IMG/VR virus record: IMGVR_UViG_3300043783_000034
Location: 1-64,000 of that record
Origin: a virus
DNA length: 64,000 nucleotides
Direction: 5' to 3' (one strand)
Notes under the pieces: model-generated
The model's database searches: none
What the model saw: the letters and a program-made list of their open reading frames with translations, nothing else
Told to the model about the DNA's origin: nothing
Program-made: the position numbers and the translations under genes
Shown here: positions 25,131 to 33,909 of the stretch, in pieces
How the letters are laid out: each line of letters opens with the position of its first letter
How positions within the stretch are numbered: the stretch's first letter is position 1

Positions 25131-25385
25131 ATGGATATCCCGGCCCGCTATAAGCACCTCGGCCTCGGCGACGATCACATCCGCCAGGTCCTCGTGCGTC
25201 TCGAGGAACTCGGCCAAGAGGAAGTTGCGGCGCTTATGGCGCGCGACGGTCTTCCGTACGTCTGGCACAACGTCATTCGCATTTGGCGTAAGCAGAAGTT
25301 TGCCGAGAATACCGGCATGTCGAATGTGGAAGATCTAAGCGGGCTTCGTGGGGGAGCAGCGGGGGCGTCCTCGCGCGCGTCGTAA
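25131..25385 (+). CDS. Hypothetical protein
   Basis: 84 residues with HIRQVLVRLEELGQEEVAALMARDGLP, mainly helical, and a Gly/Ser/Ala tail. Its stop lies one base before the next ATG. Unknown function in the connector cluster. Confidence 0.5.
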   Translation: MDIPARYKHLGLGDDHIRQVLVRLEELGQEEVAALMARDGLPYVWHNVIRIWRKQKFAENTGMSNVEDLSGLRGGAAGASSRAS

Positions 25386-25386
25386 A

Positions 25387-25836
25387 ATGGCGACGTTGCG
25401 CGGGGGCGGCGCTTTCGAGGCCAAGCTGCGGCAGATCGCCGAGAGCGTCTCGAAGCCCGGCACACTCCGGGTCGGCTTTCTCGAAAATGCTACTTATCCA
25501 GACGGCAAGCAGGTGGCGATGATCGCCGCGATCCAAGACTTCGGTGCGCCCGGTGTTGGCATCCCACCGCGGCCGTTCTTCCGCAATATGATCGCTGCGA
25601 AACAGAGCGAGTGGCCGAACGCTATCGGCAATCTGCTTAAGGCAAACAATTACGACGCGCCGCGTGCTTTGAGTGTTGCCGGTGCTGGGATCGCCGGACA
25701 GTTGCGTCAGAGCATTATCGAAACAAATTCCCCCCCTCTTTCGCCCACGACCATCGCAAGGAAAGGCCACGCCAAACCGCTGGTTGACACAGGCCACATG
25801 CTGAACTCCGTCGACTTTGAAGTTAAAACGCGGTGA
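25387..25836 (+). CDS. HK97 gp10-like tail/connector protein
   Basis: 149 residues from ATG 25387. TLRVGFLENATYPDGKQVAMIAAIQDFG, GIPPRPFFRNMIA, and the final PLVDTGHMLNSVDFEVK are classic for gp10/virion morphogenesis proteins, which complete the head-tail joint or tail top. Confidence 0.75.
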   Translation: MATLRGGGAFEAKLRQIAESVSKPGTLRVGFLENATYPDGKQVAMIAAIQDFGAPGVGIPPRPFFRNMIAAKQSEWPNAIGNLLKANNYDAPRALSVAGAGIAGQLRQSIIETNSPPLSPTTIARKGHAKPLVDTGHMLNSVDFEVKTR

Positions 25837-25930
25837 CCTCAATGTGTCTGTGACGCAGATTGTTTCCCGCGCGGCGTAAAATTATGATCGCGCGCGATTT
25901 TCATCGCTGCGGATCGAGGGGACAACCAAT

Positions 25931-27238
25931 ATGCTCACGAAGCTCCGGGTTGGCATTGCCGCCGTCGCCATCCTCGCCGCAGTGCTGCCCGCGAAGTCGC
26001 AGACCACCGTCCTCGACTTGGTCCCCATTCCGCTCCCGGGCACGAGCAACACCACGCTCAATTCGGAAATGCTCGTGCAGAGCCTCGCGGTTACGGGCGG
26101 CACGCTTTTCATCGTTACCATTCGGCAGCCGGGCGCCGGCGGCGCAATCCTTGGTTCAACCGCATCCTTCGCCGCGTCCGCAAATGCCGCGATCACGCCC
26201 GCGTCGATCACCGGCAGCGTGGCGCCTTTTCCAATTGCTGGCCTCGCAGCTGCGCAGGGAGGCGCCGTCACCGTCACGGGCGGCGCCTCTTCGACGTCAG
26301 CCAATGCTGGCGGGGCCGTTGATCTGACCGGCGGCGCGCCGGGGGCGACCGGCGTTGGCGGCGCCATCGTCATCGCCGGCGCAGCCGGCGGAACGACATC
26401 GGGCGCGGGTGGCGCTGCGAGCGTCACGGGCGGCGCTGGCACGGCAGGCAACTCGTCGGGCGGCATTGCTTCGCTGGTCGGCGGCGCCGGCCAGGGCACC
26501 GCGAACGGCGCCCAGGCGCAGGTCACGGGCGGCGCTTCGGGCGCTGGCCCGACCGGAGCCGGTGGCGCGGTCGTCATCGCCGGCGGCGCGGCGGCTTCGA
26601 CGAACGGCGCGGGCGGCGCGGCGTCGCTGACGGGCGGTGCGGGCGTCGGCACCGGCAACGGCGGCAACGCGACGGTGGCGGGCGGCGCGGCAGGCGCGAC
26701 CGGTACCGGCGGCACTGTTGCGATCACTGCGGGCTCGCCCACGGCTGGCAACGGATCGAGCGTCACCGTGACCGCATCGGCGGGCGCCGGCGGCACCAAC
26801 GGCGGCGGCAGCATCAACCTCGTGCCAGGCGCGGCGGTCTCGACCGGCGCTCCGGGCACCGTGCAGGTCAACGGCAATGCCGGCCTGATCTGCCACAACG
26901 GGACCATTGCCACCGGCTCGGCGTCGACCACGATCTTCATCGCGACGCGGGCGATGCTAATCGAGCAAATCAGCGCAATCTGGTCGGCGGCGGCGGGCGG
27001 CACCAGCACAGCGGGCGTCTATCACGACACGGGCACCAACGCGCCGGGTGGTGGCACCGACATGCTCTCGGCCGACTTCAACCTCAACACCACCGCGAAC
27101 ACCACGAACACCGGCTCGCTGTCGGCGACCGTGGCGACGCTGATGCTGGCTGCTGGCGATCGCATTTCGGTCAAGATGAACAATGCCATTCAGTCGACCA
27201 CTGGCTTAAACTTCACTTTCTGCGCGGCGCCGCAATAA
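25931..27238 (+). CDS. Secreted-type glycine-rich repeat protein
   Basis: 435 residues. A signal peptide-like start (MLTKLRVGIAAVAILAAVLP-AKSQ) leads to a beta region. Residues ~105-310 contain tandem GGA..GGAV.(V/L)TGGA units rich in Gly, Ala, Thr and Ser. The C-terminal ~100 residues are a beta domain (IFIATRAMLIEQISAIW...GDRISVKMNNAIQ). Such Gly runs can form polyglycine-II bundles, as in phage S16 adhesin, or fibres. It is probably a virion-surface or exported fibre. The role of the signal peptide is puzzling. Confidence 0.6.
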   Translation: MLTKLRVGIAAVAILAAVLPAKSQTTVLDLVPIPLPGTSNTTLNSEMLVQSLAVTGGTLFIVTIRQPGAGGAILGSTASFAASANAAITPASITGSVAPFPIAGLAAAQGGAVTVTGGASSTSANAGGAVDLTGGAPGATGVGGAIVIAGAAGGTTSGAGGAASVTGGAGTAGNSSGGIASLVGGAGQGTANGAQAQVTGGASGAGPTGAGGAVVIAGGAAASTNGAGGAASLTGGAGVGTGNGGNATVAGGAAGATGTGGTVAITAGSPTAGNGSSVTVTASAGAGGTNGGGSINLVPGAAVSTGAPGTVQVNGNAGLICHNGTIATGSASTTIFIATRAMLIEQISAIWSAAAGGTSTAGVYHDTGTNAPGGGTDMLSADFNLNTTANTTNTGSLSATVATLMLAAGDRISVKMNNAIQSTTGLNFTFCAAPQ

Positions 27239-27302
27239 GGAGGCGCTTAAACCCAATTCCCACGACAGCCTCGCGGGATCTCACCAGGGGGAACCTGACA
27301 CC

Positions 27303-27932
27303 ATGAAGCGCGCTTTTCTTCTCCGGAATGCCGCCGTTGCCGCAATGGTGATGGCAAACCCGCATCTTGGCGCCGCAAAGTCGGCACCGTCTGGCCTGCA
27401 GCATCAGCAGCGCCAGTTGATGCCGACTTGGCAGCAGGTCGCCCAAATCCAGCAGATGGCGAACTACGAAGCGCCGATTCTGCAAGGCACTGTCGCCACG
27501 ACCTACAAGAGCAGCGCCCTTGTCTATTCGTCCGGCTCGCGCCGCATCATGGCGTACGAAATCGAGTTCGGTCAGTCGGGCGCCCTGTCGTCGACGGACT
27601 GCCAATGCCAGTGGGACGTCTCGCGCTTTTCCTCGACGAACATCCTCACCGCCACGTCGGTCGTTCCCAACCCGCTCGATCCGGCGGACGGCACTTGCCT
27701 CGCGCTGTTCCTCAACAACGCGACCACGGAACTCACCTACACGACCGCCGGCGTCGGCCTGTCGCTCAAGAATTGGGGCATCAACCAGCGCGGTTCGTAC
27801 CGCTGGCGCGCGTTGGACGATGGCGACAACCTCATCATTCCGGCGACGAACCTCGTCGGCCTCGGCATCCGGACGCTGAGTTCCAATTTCACCGGTAGCG
27901 CAGTTGGCAACCTCTCATTCGTTGAAAGGTAA
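27303..27932 (+). CDS. Putative virion protein with signal-like N-terminus
   Basis: 209 residues. The start MKRAFLLRNAAVAAMVMANPHLGAA resembles a weak signal peptide. The remainder is beta-rich (RIMAYEIEFGQSGALSS, GLGIRTLSSNFTGSAVGNLSF). No family recognised. RBS AGGGGG upstream. It is the last gene before a strong terminator. Confidence 0.5.
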   Translation: MKRAFLLRNAAVAAMVMANPHLGAAKSAPSGLQHQQRQLMPTWQQVAQIQQMANYEAPILQGTVATTYKSSALVYSSGSRRIMAYEIEFGQSGALSSTDCQCQWDVSRFSSTNILTATSVVPNPLDPADGTCLALFLNNATTELTYTTAGVGLSLKNWGINQRGSYRWRALDDGDNLIIPATNLVGLGIRTLSSNFTGSAVGNLSFVER

Positions 27933-27962
27933 GCGTTTCCGCGCTTCTGTGATCGAACCAAA

Positions 27963-27989
27963 GGGCCCCCTTTCCGGGGCCCTTTTTTT
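27963..27989 (+). terminator. Rho-independent terminator
   Basis: GGGCCCC (27963-27969), a 6-base loop and GGGGCCC (27976-27982) are followed by seven T residues (27983-27989). It separates the head transcription unit from the accessory virion region. Confidence 0.9.
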
Positions 27990-28006
27990 GTGTCAAAGAC
28001 GCACTT

Positions 28007-28318
28007 ATGTCGCGCGATGGTCCCTTGCTCAAGAACAGCCCTGAATGGAAGATTCCGCATGGCCCATCGATCCGCGCCGGTGGTCTTGGTGAGTATTTCA
28101 ATCCGGACGGGACGATCACCGAGGTCTATTCGAGCACCTGCAGCCATTGCCAGCACGTCACCGAGTTTCCGAATCGGCGAAAGATGTTTGAGCATGTCGA
28201 CGTCTGTCGCGGCTGCATGAAATTGATTTGCCTCGGCTGCGCCGGTAAGCCTTGCGTGACTTGGCTCAAGAAGTGCGACATCGAGGAAGCGGTCGCGCGA
28301 CGAAAGATGTTGGGATGA
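28007..28318 (+). CDS. Zinc-binding hypothetical protein
   Basis: 103 residues with six Cys and two His in CSHCQH..., HVDVCRGCMKLICLGCAGKPC, which likely form two zinc sites. The N-terminal GPSIRAGGLGEYFNPDGTI is a beta segment. Coupled by ATGA to the next gene. Function unknown. Confidence 0.55.
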   Translation: MSRDGPLLKNSPEWKIPHGPSIRAGGLGEYFNPDGTITEVYSSTCSHCQHVTEFPNRRKMFEHVDVCRGCMKLICLGCAGKPCVTWLKKCDIEEAVARRKMLG

Positions 28319-28800
28319 GCGACAGGTGCATCACCTGCGCCCGCTGGCTTGTGCGGCAGGAAACTGTCTACAGCGACGGGACGACAATCGTTCGGTGGCG
28401 GGCGTCCAGCGGCCACGGAAAGTGCCGGTTCTTGAACATTGAGACGCCGGCTGAGTTTGGGTGCGCAAAGTTCGAGCAAGCGCGTCATAGTTCTGAGGCA
28501 AAAGTGTTTTTTGAAGTGCAAGTCGAGACAGAGCGCAAGGACGGCGCTCCATGGCAACACTTCACGATGATCGAATGCCCCGCGTGCAGTGGGCGCCCGG
28601 GACTAGGCGAGGCCGGCCGGTGCAAATGCGCCGGCACCGGAAAGACACGCCTCTATGACGACGGCTATGTCGGCGACGAGCACACTCGCAAGCACCCGAA
28701 GGAACTGGAACGGCCGCCTATCGCGGTCGAGCCCGGCACCATCTTGCAGGCGCTCCCCGAAAAGGCGCCAGCGGCCCTGTGGAATGAAATCCCGCAATGA
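28315..28800 (+). CDS. Zinc-finger protein, DnaJ-like CxxCxG motifs
   Basis: 161 residues. The N-terminal part has CITCARW...KCRF...CAKF. The C-terminal part has CPACSGRPG and CKCAGTG, DnaJ-type zinc motifs. ATG 28315 overlaps the previous stop, and its own stop overlaps the FkbM start. Possibly a binding or chaperone-like accessory. Function unknown. Confidence 0.5.
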   Translation: MSDRCITCARWLVRQETVYSDGTTIVRWRASSGHGKCRFLNIETPAEFGCAKFEQARHSSEAKVFFEVQVETERKDGAPWQHFTMIECPACSGRPGLGEAGRCKCAGTGKTRLYDDGYVGDEHTRKHPKELERPPIAVEPGTILQALPEKAPAALWNEIPQ

Positions 28801-29585
28801 TCAGGGAAATGCCGCACCGGTACGGGCCTCACCCGATCTACGTCCCTGATACGGACAACGGGCAATATGCGTGGCTGCTGACCACCCAGGCGTCGCCCGA
28901 GGACGAATGGATTGACTTGGTCCTCGCCCTGATGGCGCTACGTCCTCGGGGCGTGGCGCTGGACGGGGGTGCGAACTTCGGGTGCTGGACGGTAGCCCTC
29001 TCCACGGAGGCCTATCAGGTACACGCCTTCGAGCCCCAGCGGCAGGTCTGCGGGCTACTGCGCCGGACAGTTCGACCGCTCGGCAACGTATTCGTTTACC
29101 AGAAGGCGATCGGCGAGCATTCCGGGCTCGCCCGCATCCCGGATCTCGACATGATCAACGGGACAAACTTCGGCGGCGTGAGCATGAATATGGCGCACTG
29201 GGAGTACCCCGACGCCCCGATGCAGATGGTCGCCGTGGCCACCATCGACAGCTTCGACTTCCAAGACGTGTCATTCATCAAGGTCGACGTCGAAGGCGAA
29301 GAGGCGTCCGCACTTGAGGGCGCGCGCGATACCATCAAGCGATGCAAGCCGATCCTGTTCATTGAAGCGCTGTTCAAGGGCACGGACGATCTGTCAGATG
29401 AGGCGAAGCACGAGCGCGCCATCAAACGGGCCCGAAAGCTGCAAGACACAATCGAGGCGATGGGATATGCGGTGGACCATCGCGGCCCGAACTATCTCTG
29501 CTTGCCGCTTGTGAGGGACAAATGCCTGCCGACCTCAACGCCATGGTGGAATCGGCCCGCGCCGCCGTTGAGAGCGACCAAGTAG
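28797..29585 (+). CDS. FkbM-family methyltransferase
   Basis: 262 residues. A SAM-binding Rossmann pattern is visible: GVALDGGANFGCWTVALS (motif I), VHAFEPQRQV, VATIDSFDFQDVSFIKVDVEGEE, and ALEGARDTIKRCKPILFIE. FkbM enzymes O-methylate sugars and related groups in glycan and antibiotic synthesis. ATG overlaps the previous stop. Its 3' end overlaps the glycosyltransferase gene by 64 bases, so the two are expressed together. Inferred role: methylating a glycan made by its neighbour, on the virion or the host envelope. Confidence 0.85.
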   Translation: MIREMPHRYGPHPIYVPDTDNGQYAWLLTTQASPEDEWIDLVLALMALRPRGVALDGGANFGCWTVALSTEAYQVHAFEPQRQVCGLLRRTVRPLGNVFVYQKAIGEHSGLARIPDLDMINGTNFGGVSMNMAHWEYPDAPMQMVAVATIDSFDFQDVSFIKVDVEGEEASALEGARDTIKRCKPILFIEALFKGTDDLSDEAKHERAIKRARKLQDTIEAMGYAVDHRGPNYLCLPLVRDKCLPTSTPWWNRPAPPLRATK

Positions 29586-31201
29586 CCGCTGCCGGCGTTT
29601 TCTACCGATCGATCCTTCGGGAAACATCGCCCCCCAAGACGGCGACGGAGCGAGTAGCTCACGGCGAGGCATGCTGGTTCAATGGCCGCCTGGCGCTCGC
29701 CCGCGGCAAACTGGGCGAAGCGGCCGACTGGTACAAAGAAGCACTCGACGCCGACCCGCGTGCGACCGACTACCGCATCGAGTTCGTCATCCGGTGCCTG
29801 ATCCCCATGGGCGCGCTCAAGGACGCGAGGATCGAGGCCGAGCGCGCGACGCGCATCGATCCGCACCACCCGATGGCTTGGCGGACACTTGCGAGCGTCG
29901 AGCATTCCATGAGCAATGCCGAAGGCGCCATTGCGGCCTATGACAGGCAGCTTGAGCTTCTGGATGCGGGAACGCCGGAATACGCGAATGCGCTGGTCGA
30001 TCGGATATCGATCGCGATCGACACCGCAGATTATGTGACCGTCCGGCGCCTATGTGATCGCGTGATGGGCACCGAGCGTCAGGCCGATGCGCTGCACTGC
30101 CTCGCGATGGCGGCCTACCGGGAGGCCGAACACGAGAAGGCAATCGAGTTATTCGACGCAGCGATCGCTGGCGGCTGCTACGACCCGGCGCTTGCGCGCT
30201 GGAACAAGTCGCTTGCCCTGCACGCAATCGGCCAATGGGAAGAGGGCTGGTCCGATCACGAGCAGCGCGGCAAACAGAGAACCGACCGCGCGATGGCGCT
30301 GATGATGAATCGCTTCGTGATGCCGATATGGGACGGCGAACCGGCACCGGCACGGCTTCATGTACATCAGGAAATGGGATCAGGCGACGTCATCGCGATG
30401 GCGCGTTATCTGCCGATCTTGGTTCGCCACGGCTATGACGTTCGGCTCGAAGTCAACGAGCAGATGGTCGACCTGATGCGCGCGAGCCTTGACGGCGTAA
30501 CCGTGATGGCGAAGGCGCCAGATTACCCGGGCGCATTGGGCATTCCGCCGTTCGACTACCACGTGCCGATGCTCTCGCTGCCGTATCTGTTTAAAACGAC
30601 GGTAAACACTGTGCCAACTTGGATGCCATACTTGAAGGCGCCGACCAATTTTCTGAGATTCCAAAACCCAGGGCTCAAGGTCGGCCTATGCTGGTCATCA
30701 GGCATTCGCGACGGCGGAGTGTGGCTTCGCGAATACGGGATGCGCAAGTCCATGTCATTTGACGATTTACAGCCACTCATCAAGGCAACCGACCACCAAA
30801 TACAATTCTTCTCACTACAGATCGGTCCGGAGCGCAGACAAGTAGCGTGGCCCGTCTATGATATTGTTTTGCCCAAAAAACCCACTTGGGGCGAAACGGC
30901 CGATCTCATCGCGCAACTCGATCTTGTCATCACCGTCGACACATCGGTGGCGCACCTCGCTGGCGCCATGGGCAAGCCGGTGTGGGTCATGGCGCAGCGC
31001 GACTGTTCGTCGTGGCACTTCATGTGCTGGCGCCCTGACGCAGTATGGAACGACCGCAGCCCGTGGTATCCTTCGGCGCGCGTCTTCCGCCAGCACCGGT
31101 TCAACGAACCGCACAAGTGGGACGAAGTCGTCGAGGACGTGACCAAGGCGCTCATCGAATGGGCCGACGCGCAAAGGGCAAATCTCGACGCCGCTGAATA
31201 A
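29522..31201 (+). CDS. TPR-glycosyltransferase (GT9/GT41-like)
   Basis: 559 residues. TPR-like helical repeats fill the N-terminal ~220 residues (ADWYKEALDADPRATDYR, GAIAAYDRQLELLD, AIELFDAAIAGG). A GT-B type glycosyltransferase follows, with LKVGLCWSSG in its second half and DLVITVDTSVAHLAGAMGKP near residue 470, the donor-binding signature of heptosyltransferase/SPINDLY-like enzymes. Location within late virion genes suggests glycosylation of virion proteins. Modification of host polysaccharide is the alternative. Confidence 0.82.
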   Translation: MPADLNAMVESARAAVESDQVAAAGVFYRSILRETSPPKTATERVAHGEACWFNGRLALARGKLGEAADWYKEALDADPRATDYRIEFVIRCLIPMGALKDARIEAERATRIDPHHPMAWRTLASVEHSMSNAEGAIAAYDRQLELLDAGTPEYANALVDRISIAIDTADYVTVRRLCDRVMGTERQADALHCLAMAAYREAEHEKAIELFDAAIAGGCYDPALARWNKSLALHAIGQWEEGWSDHEQRGKQRTDRAMALMMNRFVMPIWDGEPAPARLHVHQEMGSGDVIAMARYLPILVRHGYDVRLEVNEQMVDLMRASLDGVTVMAKAPDYPGALGIPPFDYHVPMLSLPYLFKTTVNTVPTWMPYLKAPTNFLRFQNPGLKVGLCWSSGIRDGGVWLREYGMRKSMSFDDLQPLIKATDHQIQFFSLQIGPERRQVAWPVYDIVLPKKPTWGETADLIAQLDLVITVDTSVAHLAGAMGKPVWVMAQRDCSSWHFMCWRPDAVWNDRSPWYPSARVFRQHRFNEPHKWDEVVEDVTKALIEWADAQRANLDAAE

Positions 31202-31214
31202 AGGGGATTCGACG

Positions 31215-31370
31215 GTGTGGCAATCGCAAGCGCTGGCGCCGTTGCCCGTCTCCCGGCCCGCAGGCCCTACTCTGCAATGGCATGACGTCAAGGTCGGCGG
31301 CGGCGGATTCACGCGCGATATGGATATCGCGCCGGACGCAGTCTCTTGGTTAGAGACAGACGGCTGCTGA
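31215..31370 (+). pseudogene. Remnant of a beta-propeller (BNR/sialidase-like) protein
   Basis: 51 residues from GTG 31215 with AAGGGG upstream. LQWHDVKVGGGGFTRDMDIAPD closely resembles the first blade of phage or GH74-like beta-propeller proteins (W.nV.iGGGGfvtgi...P). The reading stops at SWLETDGC, where the full-length proteins would continue for hundreds of residues. Probably a decayed tailspike or glycosidase gene. Confidence 0.4.
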
Positions 31371-31406
31371 TTCCGCGCAGGGCCGCCTAAATCAGGGAAC
31401 GGAGCA

Positions 31407-33902
31407 TTGCCTGCTTCTATTGTCAGCATCGGCTCCAACTCGACGGTCGTAACCGGCAAGGTCACGATCACCCTTTCGGCTGCGGTGCCGGCTGGTGCTC
31501 AGATTGTCGTCCTTGCCTCTTATAATTCGACGGGCAATGCAGGAAGCTGTGCTGACTCTGGCAGCAATACCTATTCAAGCGGGCCATTCGCGAACAATAA
31601 TGGCAACGCTACTCTCGGCACATTGGCATCTTATATAGCGACGGCTAATGCCGGTCTTGCAAATGGAGGTACAATTACCTTTACATTGCCGAGCGGCGCA
31701 ACATTGGCATCGGTTGCGGCTGTTTATTTGCTCGGCGTAGTGACCGGCACTCTGTCCCAAAGCAATAGCGGCAGCGGAGTAGGCACCAACCCCAGTATTT
31801 CCACTGTCGCCAATGTGCAATCCGGTCAGGCCGCCGTCGCGGCTGTTTCCGGATCGTCGCTCATCACTTCCTTTACTCAGGACACCGCTGATGGCTGGTC
31901 AAGCCCAATCGGCGATGTATCCAATGCCGCACCCGTTTTGGCTGGTGGGTCGCAGGTTATCCCAGCGTCGGGAAGTTTGACTTACGCGCCGACTTTCGGC
32001 TCGTCCGATAATTGGGCGGCGGTCATCCTTATTTTTCTGCCGTGGACGAACTGGATACCGGAAGATCATCTGAAACCCAATCAGCACCCGCGCCCCGAGC
32101 GCAGCGGCGCCTTGCAGATCGGCGAAGGCAATATCAGCGGCACAGAATATCCGATCATACAGTGGTTCAATTACGGGTGGCCGGTCCAGCCCCCGATGAT
32201 CCGACATCCCATGCCAGAGCGCGCCGGATCGATCATGCCATTGTCGCAGATCGATACGCTTTTCCCGTGGTCGCTTTTCGGATGGGAGCCATATTCGGTC
32301 ACCTACGCAAAAGTAGGCGTACGAGCGCGGCTCGTGCAGGCGCCGGATATCGGTGCGTACGTCGCGCCACCGCCCTTTACGATTTACCGCAGCGAGATCC
32401 AATCCTGGCAGTCGCCGCACCCGCGCCCGGAGAAAGGAGGCTCGCTTGCTGGCGGCGACTTCGGCGTTACTTTTCAGCAACTGCTTCCCCAATTCTATCA
32501 GGGATGGGAAGTGCTGCTCTGGCAGCCGCCGCACCCGCGCCCGGAGAAGGGCGGATCGATCGCGCGCGGCGACGACGGTACCGAGGCCAAATTCCAGTTC
32601 GTGCCTCCGTCCTTCATTTGGGCGGCCGAAGTTCAATATTCCTACGTGCTGCCGCGCCAGCCGATGCCTCTGCGAGATCCAGCGTGGCGGGTTGATAACG
32701 GTGCCGATTGGCCGACCCGTCCGTGGCTGTTCATGGGGTTCGAGGTACAGCAGCCCCCACCGCCGCATCCCCGGTCGGAACGGTGGGCAGCAGTCTTCCC
32801 AGAAGATGACGGTATCGAGGCGCCACTGTATCGATGGCAGAATTATGGGTGGCAGATCGAGCCACCATCGCCACCGCATGTGCGCTTCGAGCGCGCCGCC
32901 GGCGTGCTCCCGATCGTCAACCCGGACGGCACGTTGCCCCCGTTCTATCAATGGGGTTGGGAAAACGCGCCGGCGCTGCCGCCGCATCCGCGCCCCGAGC
33001 GATTCGGCGCCAATGCCCGTGGCGATGATGGCACCGAGCTCAATCTCGCATTTTGGGTCACCGCCGGTCGTGGGTCGCAGGACTTCCAGCCCCCCCACCC
33101 GCGCCCGGAACGCGCGGGATCGACCCTCAAGGGCGACGAAGGAATCGAGGGCATCTATCATTTCGTAACGGCACCCTTCGCTTGGTCACTCGACGTCCAT
33201 TACGCCTACCCGCATCGACCATTCCGCGATGCCTCCTGGCGCGGCGACGATGGCGCGCAGGGCTTGTTCTCGCAGTGGATAAACGTCGGCTGGGAGCCGA
33301 CGCCGCCGATGCTCTACTTCCCGCGCCAATGGCGCGCGGGCGCAACGATGCGCGGCGATGATGGCAACGAAGGTCGCTATCAGTTTTGGGTCAATCGCGG
33401 GTGGGAGGAGACCACCGTCGACATTCCGCGGCGCCGCGTCGAGCGCGTTGGCACGCTTCCTGGCGACGATGGCATTGAGGCGCTCTACAAGCCCTTCATT
33501 CCAATCTTTACGTGGTGGTTCCCGTACCAACCACAGCGCATTCCCTTCAATCGGGAGGCCGCTATTGCGGCCGGTGACCACGGCACGGAATTGCCTTTCG
33601 TCCCGCCGTTCGTCGGCGGCGGAAAATTGTTCGAACCTCCGCAATATTGGCGCGCACGGTCGAAACTGGATGTTCCCCGGTGGGAAGAAGGCACCGAAGC
33701 GCCAATGCAGCAGCAGCCGATCACCGGCTGGGACGGTACACCACCTGTGCTGCAGATACCGTGGTTCAAGTTCGCGGCCGCCTTCATGGCGGGCTCGCCG
33801 GGCATCGACGCCGTGTACTACGTGCCGGTCTTCTATGCGAAGACGACGATCACGTGGATGCGCGGCGTAACCGTGGTAAAAGGCGAGTGGTCACCAGATT
33901 GA
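31407..33902 (+). CDS. Giant repeat protein with PPHPRPER/GDDGTE repeats
   Basis: 831 residues from TTG 31407 (GGAG five bases upstream). Residues ~1-210 are a Ser/Thr/Ala-rich beta domain (ITLSAAVPAGAQIVVLASYN). From ~215 to ~820 there are about 15 imperfect units of 36-42 residues. Each runs: hydrophobic/aromatic start, PPHPRPER.G, (R)GDDG.E, an aromatic segment, then a GWE end. Several copies are diverged (for example RPFRDASWRGDDG). No family is recognised. The regular Trp, Pro and acidic loop suggest a propeller, solenoid or fibre, probably a virion appendage. Confidence 0.7.
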   Translation: MPASIVSIGSNSTVVTGKVTITLSAAVPAGAQIVVLASYNSTGNAGSCADSGSNTYSSGPFANNNGNATLGTLASYIATANAGLANGGTITFTLPSGATLASVAAVYLLGVVTGTLSQSNSGSGVGTNPSISTVANVQSGQAAVAAVSGSSLITSFTQDTADGWSSPIGDVSNAAPVLAGGSQVIPASGSLTYAPTFGSSDNWAAVILIFLPWTNWIPEDHLKPNQHPRPERSGALQIGEGNISGTEYPIIQWFNYGWPVQPPMIRHPMPERAGSIMPLSQIDTLFPWSLFGWEPYSVTYAKVGVRARLVQAPDIGAYVAPPPFTIYRSEIQSWQSPHPRPEKGGSLAGGDFGVTFQQLLPQFYQGWEVLLWQPPHPRPEKGGSIARGDDGTEAKFQFVPPSFIWAAEVQYSYVLPRQPMPLRDPAWRVDNGADWPTRPWLFMGFEVQQPPPPHPRSERWAAVFPEDDGIEAPLYRWQNYGWQIEPPSPPHVRFERAAGVLPIVNPDGTLPPFYQWGWENAPALPPHPRPERFGANARGDDGTELNLAFWVTAGRGSQDFQPPHPRPERAGSTLKGDEGIEGIYHFVTAPFAWSLDVHYAYPHRPFRDASWRGDDGAQGLFSQWINVGWEPTPPMLYFPRQWRAGATMRGDDGNEGRYQFWVNRGWEETTVDIPRRRVERVGTLPGDDGIEALYKPFIPIFTWWFPYQPQRIPFNREAAIAAGDHGTELPFVPPFVGGGKLFEPPQYWRARSKLDVPRWEEGTEAPMQQQPITGWDGTPPVLQIPWFKFAAAFMAGSPGIDAVYYVPVFYAKTTITWMRGVTVVKGEWSPD

Positions 33903-33909
33903 GGACGCA

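Noticed and set aside
25918-25925. Single GGGGACA upstream of the Gly-rich gene as another operator
   Set aside because: One isolated copy overlapping a ribosome binding site; not part of a cluster.
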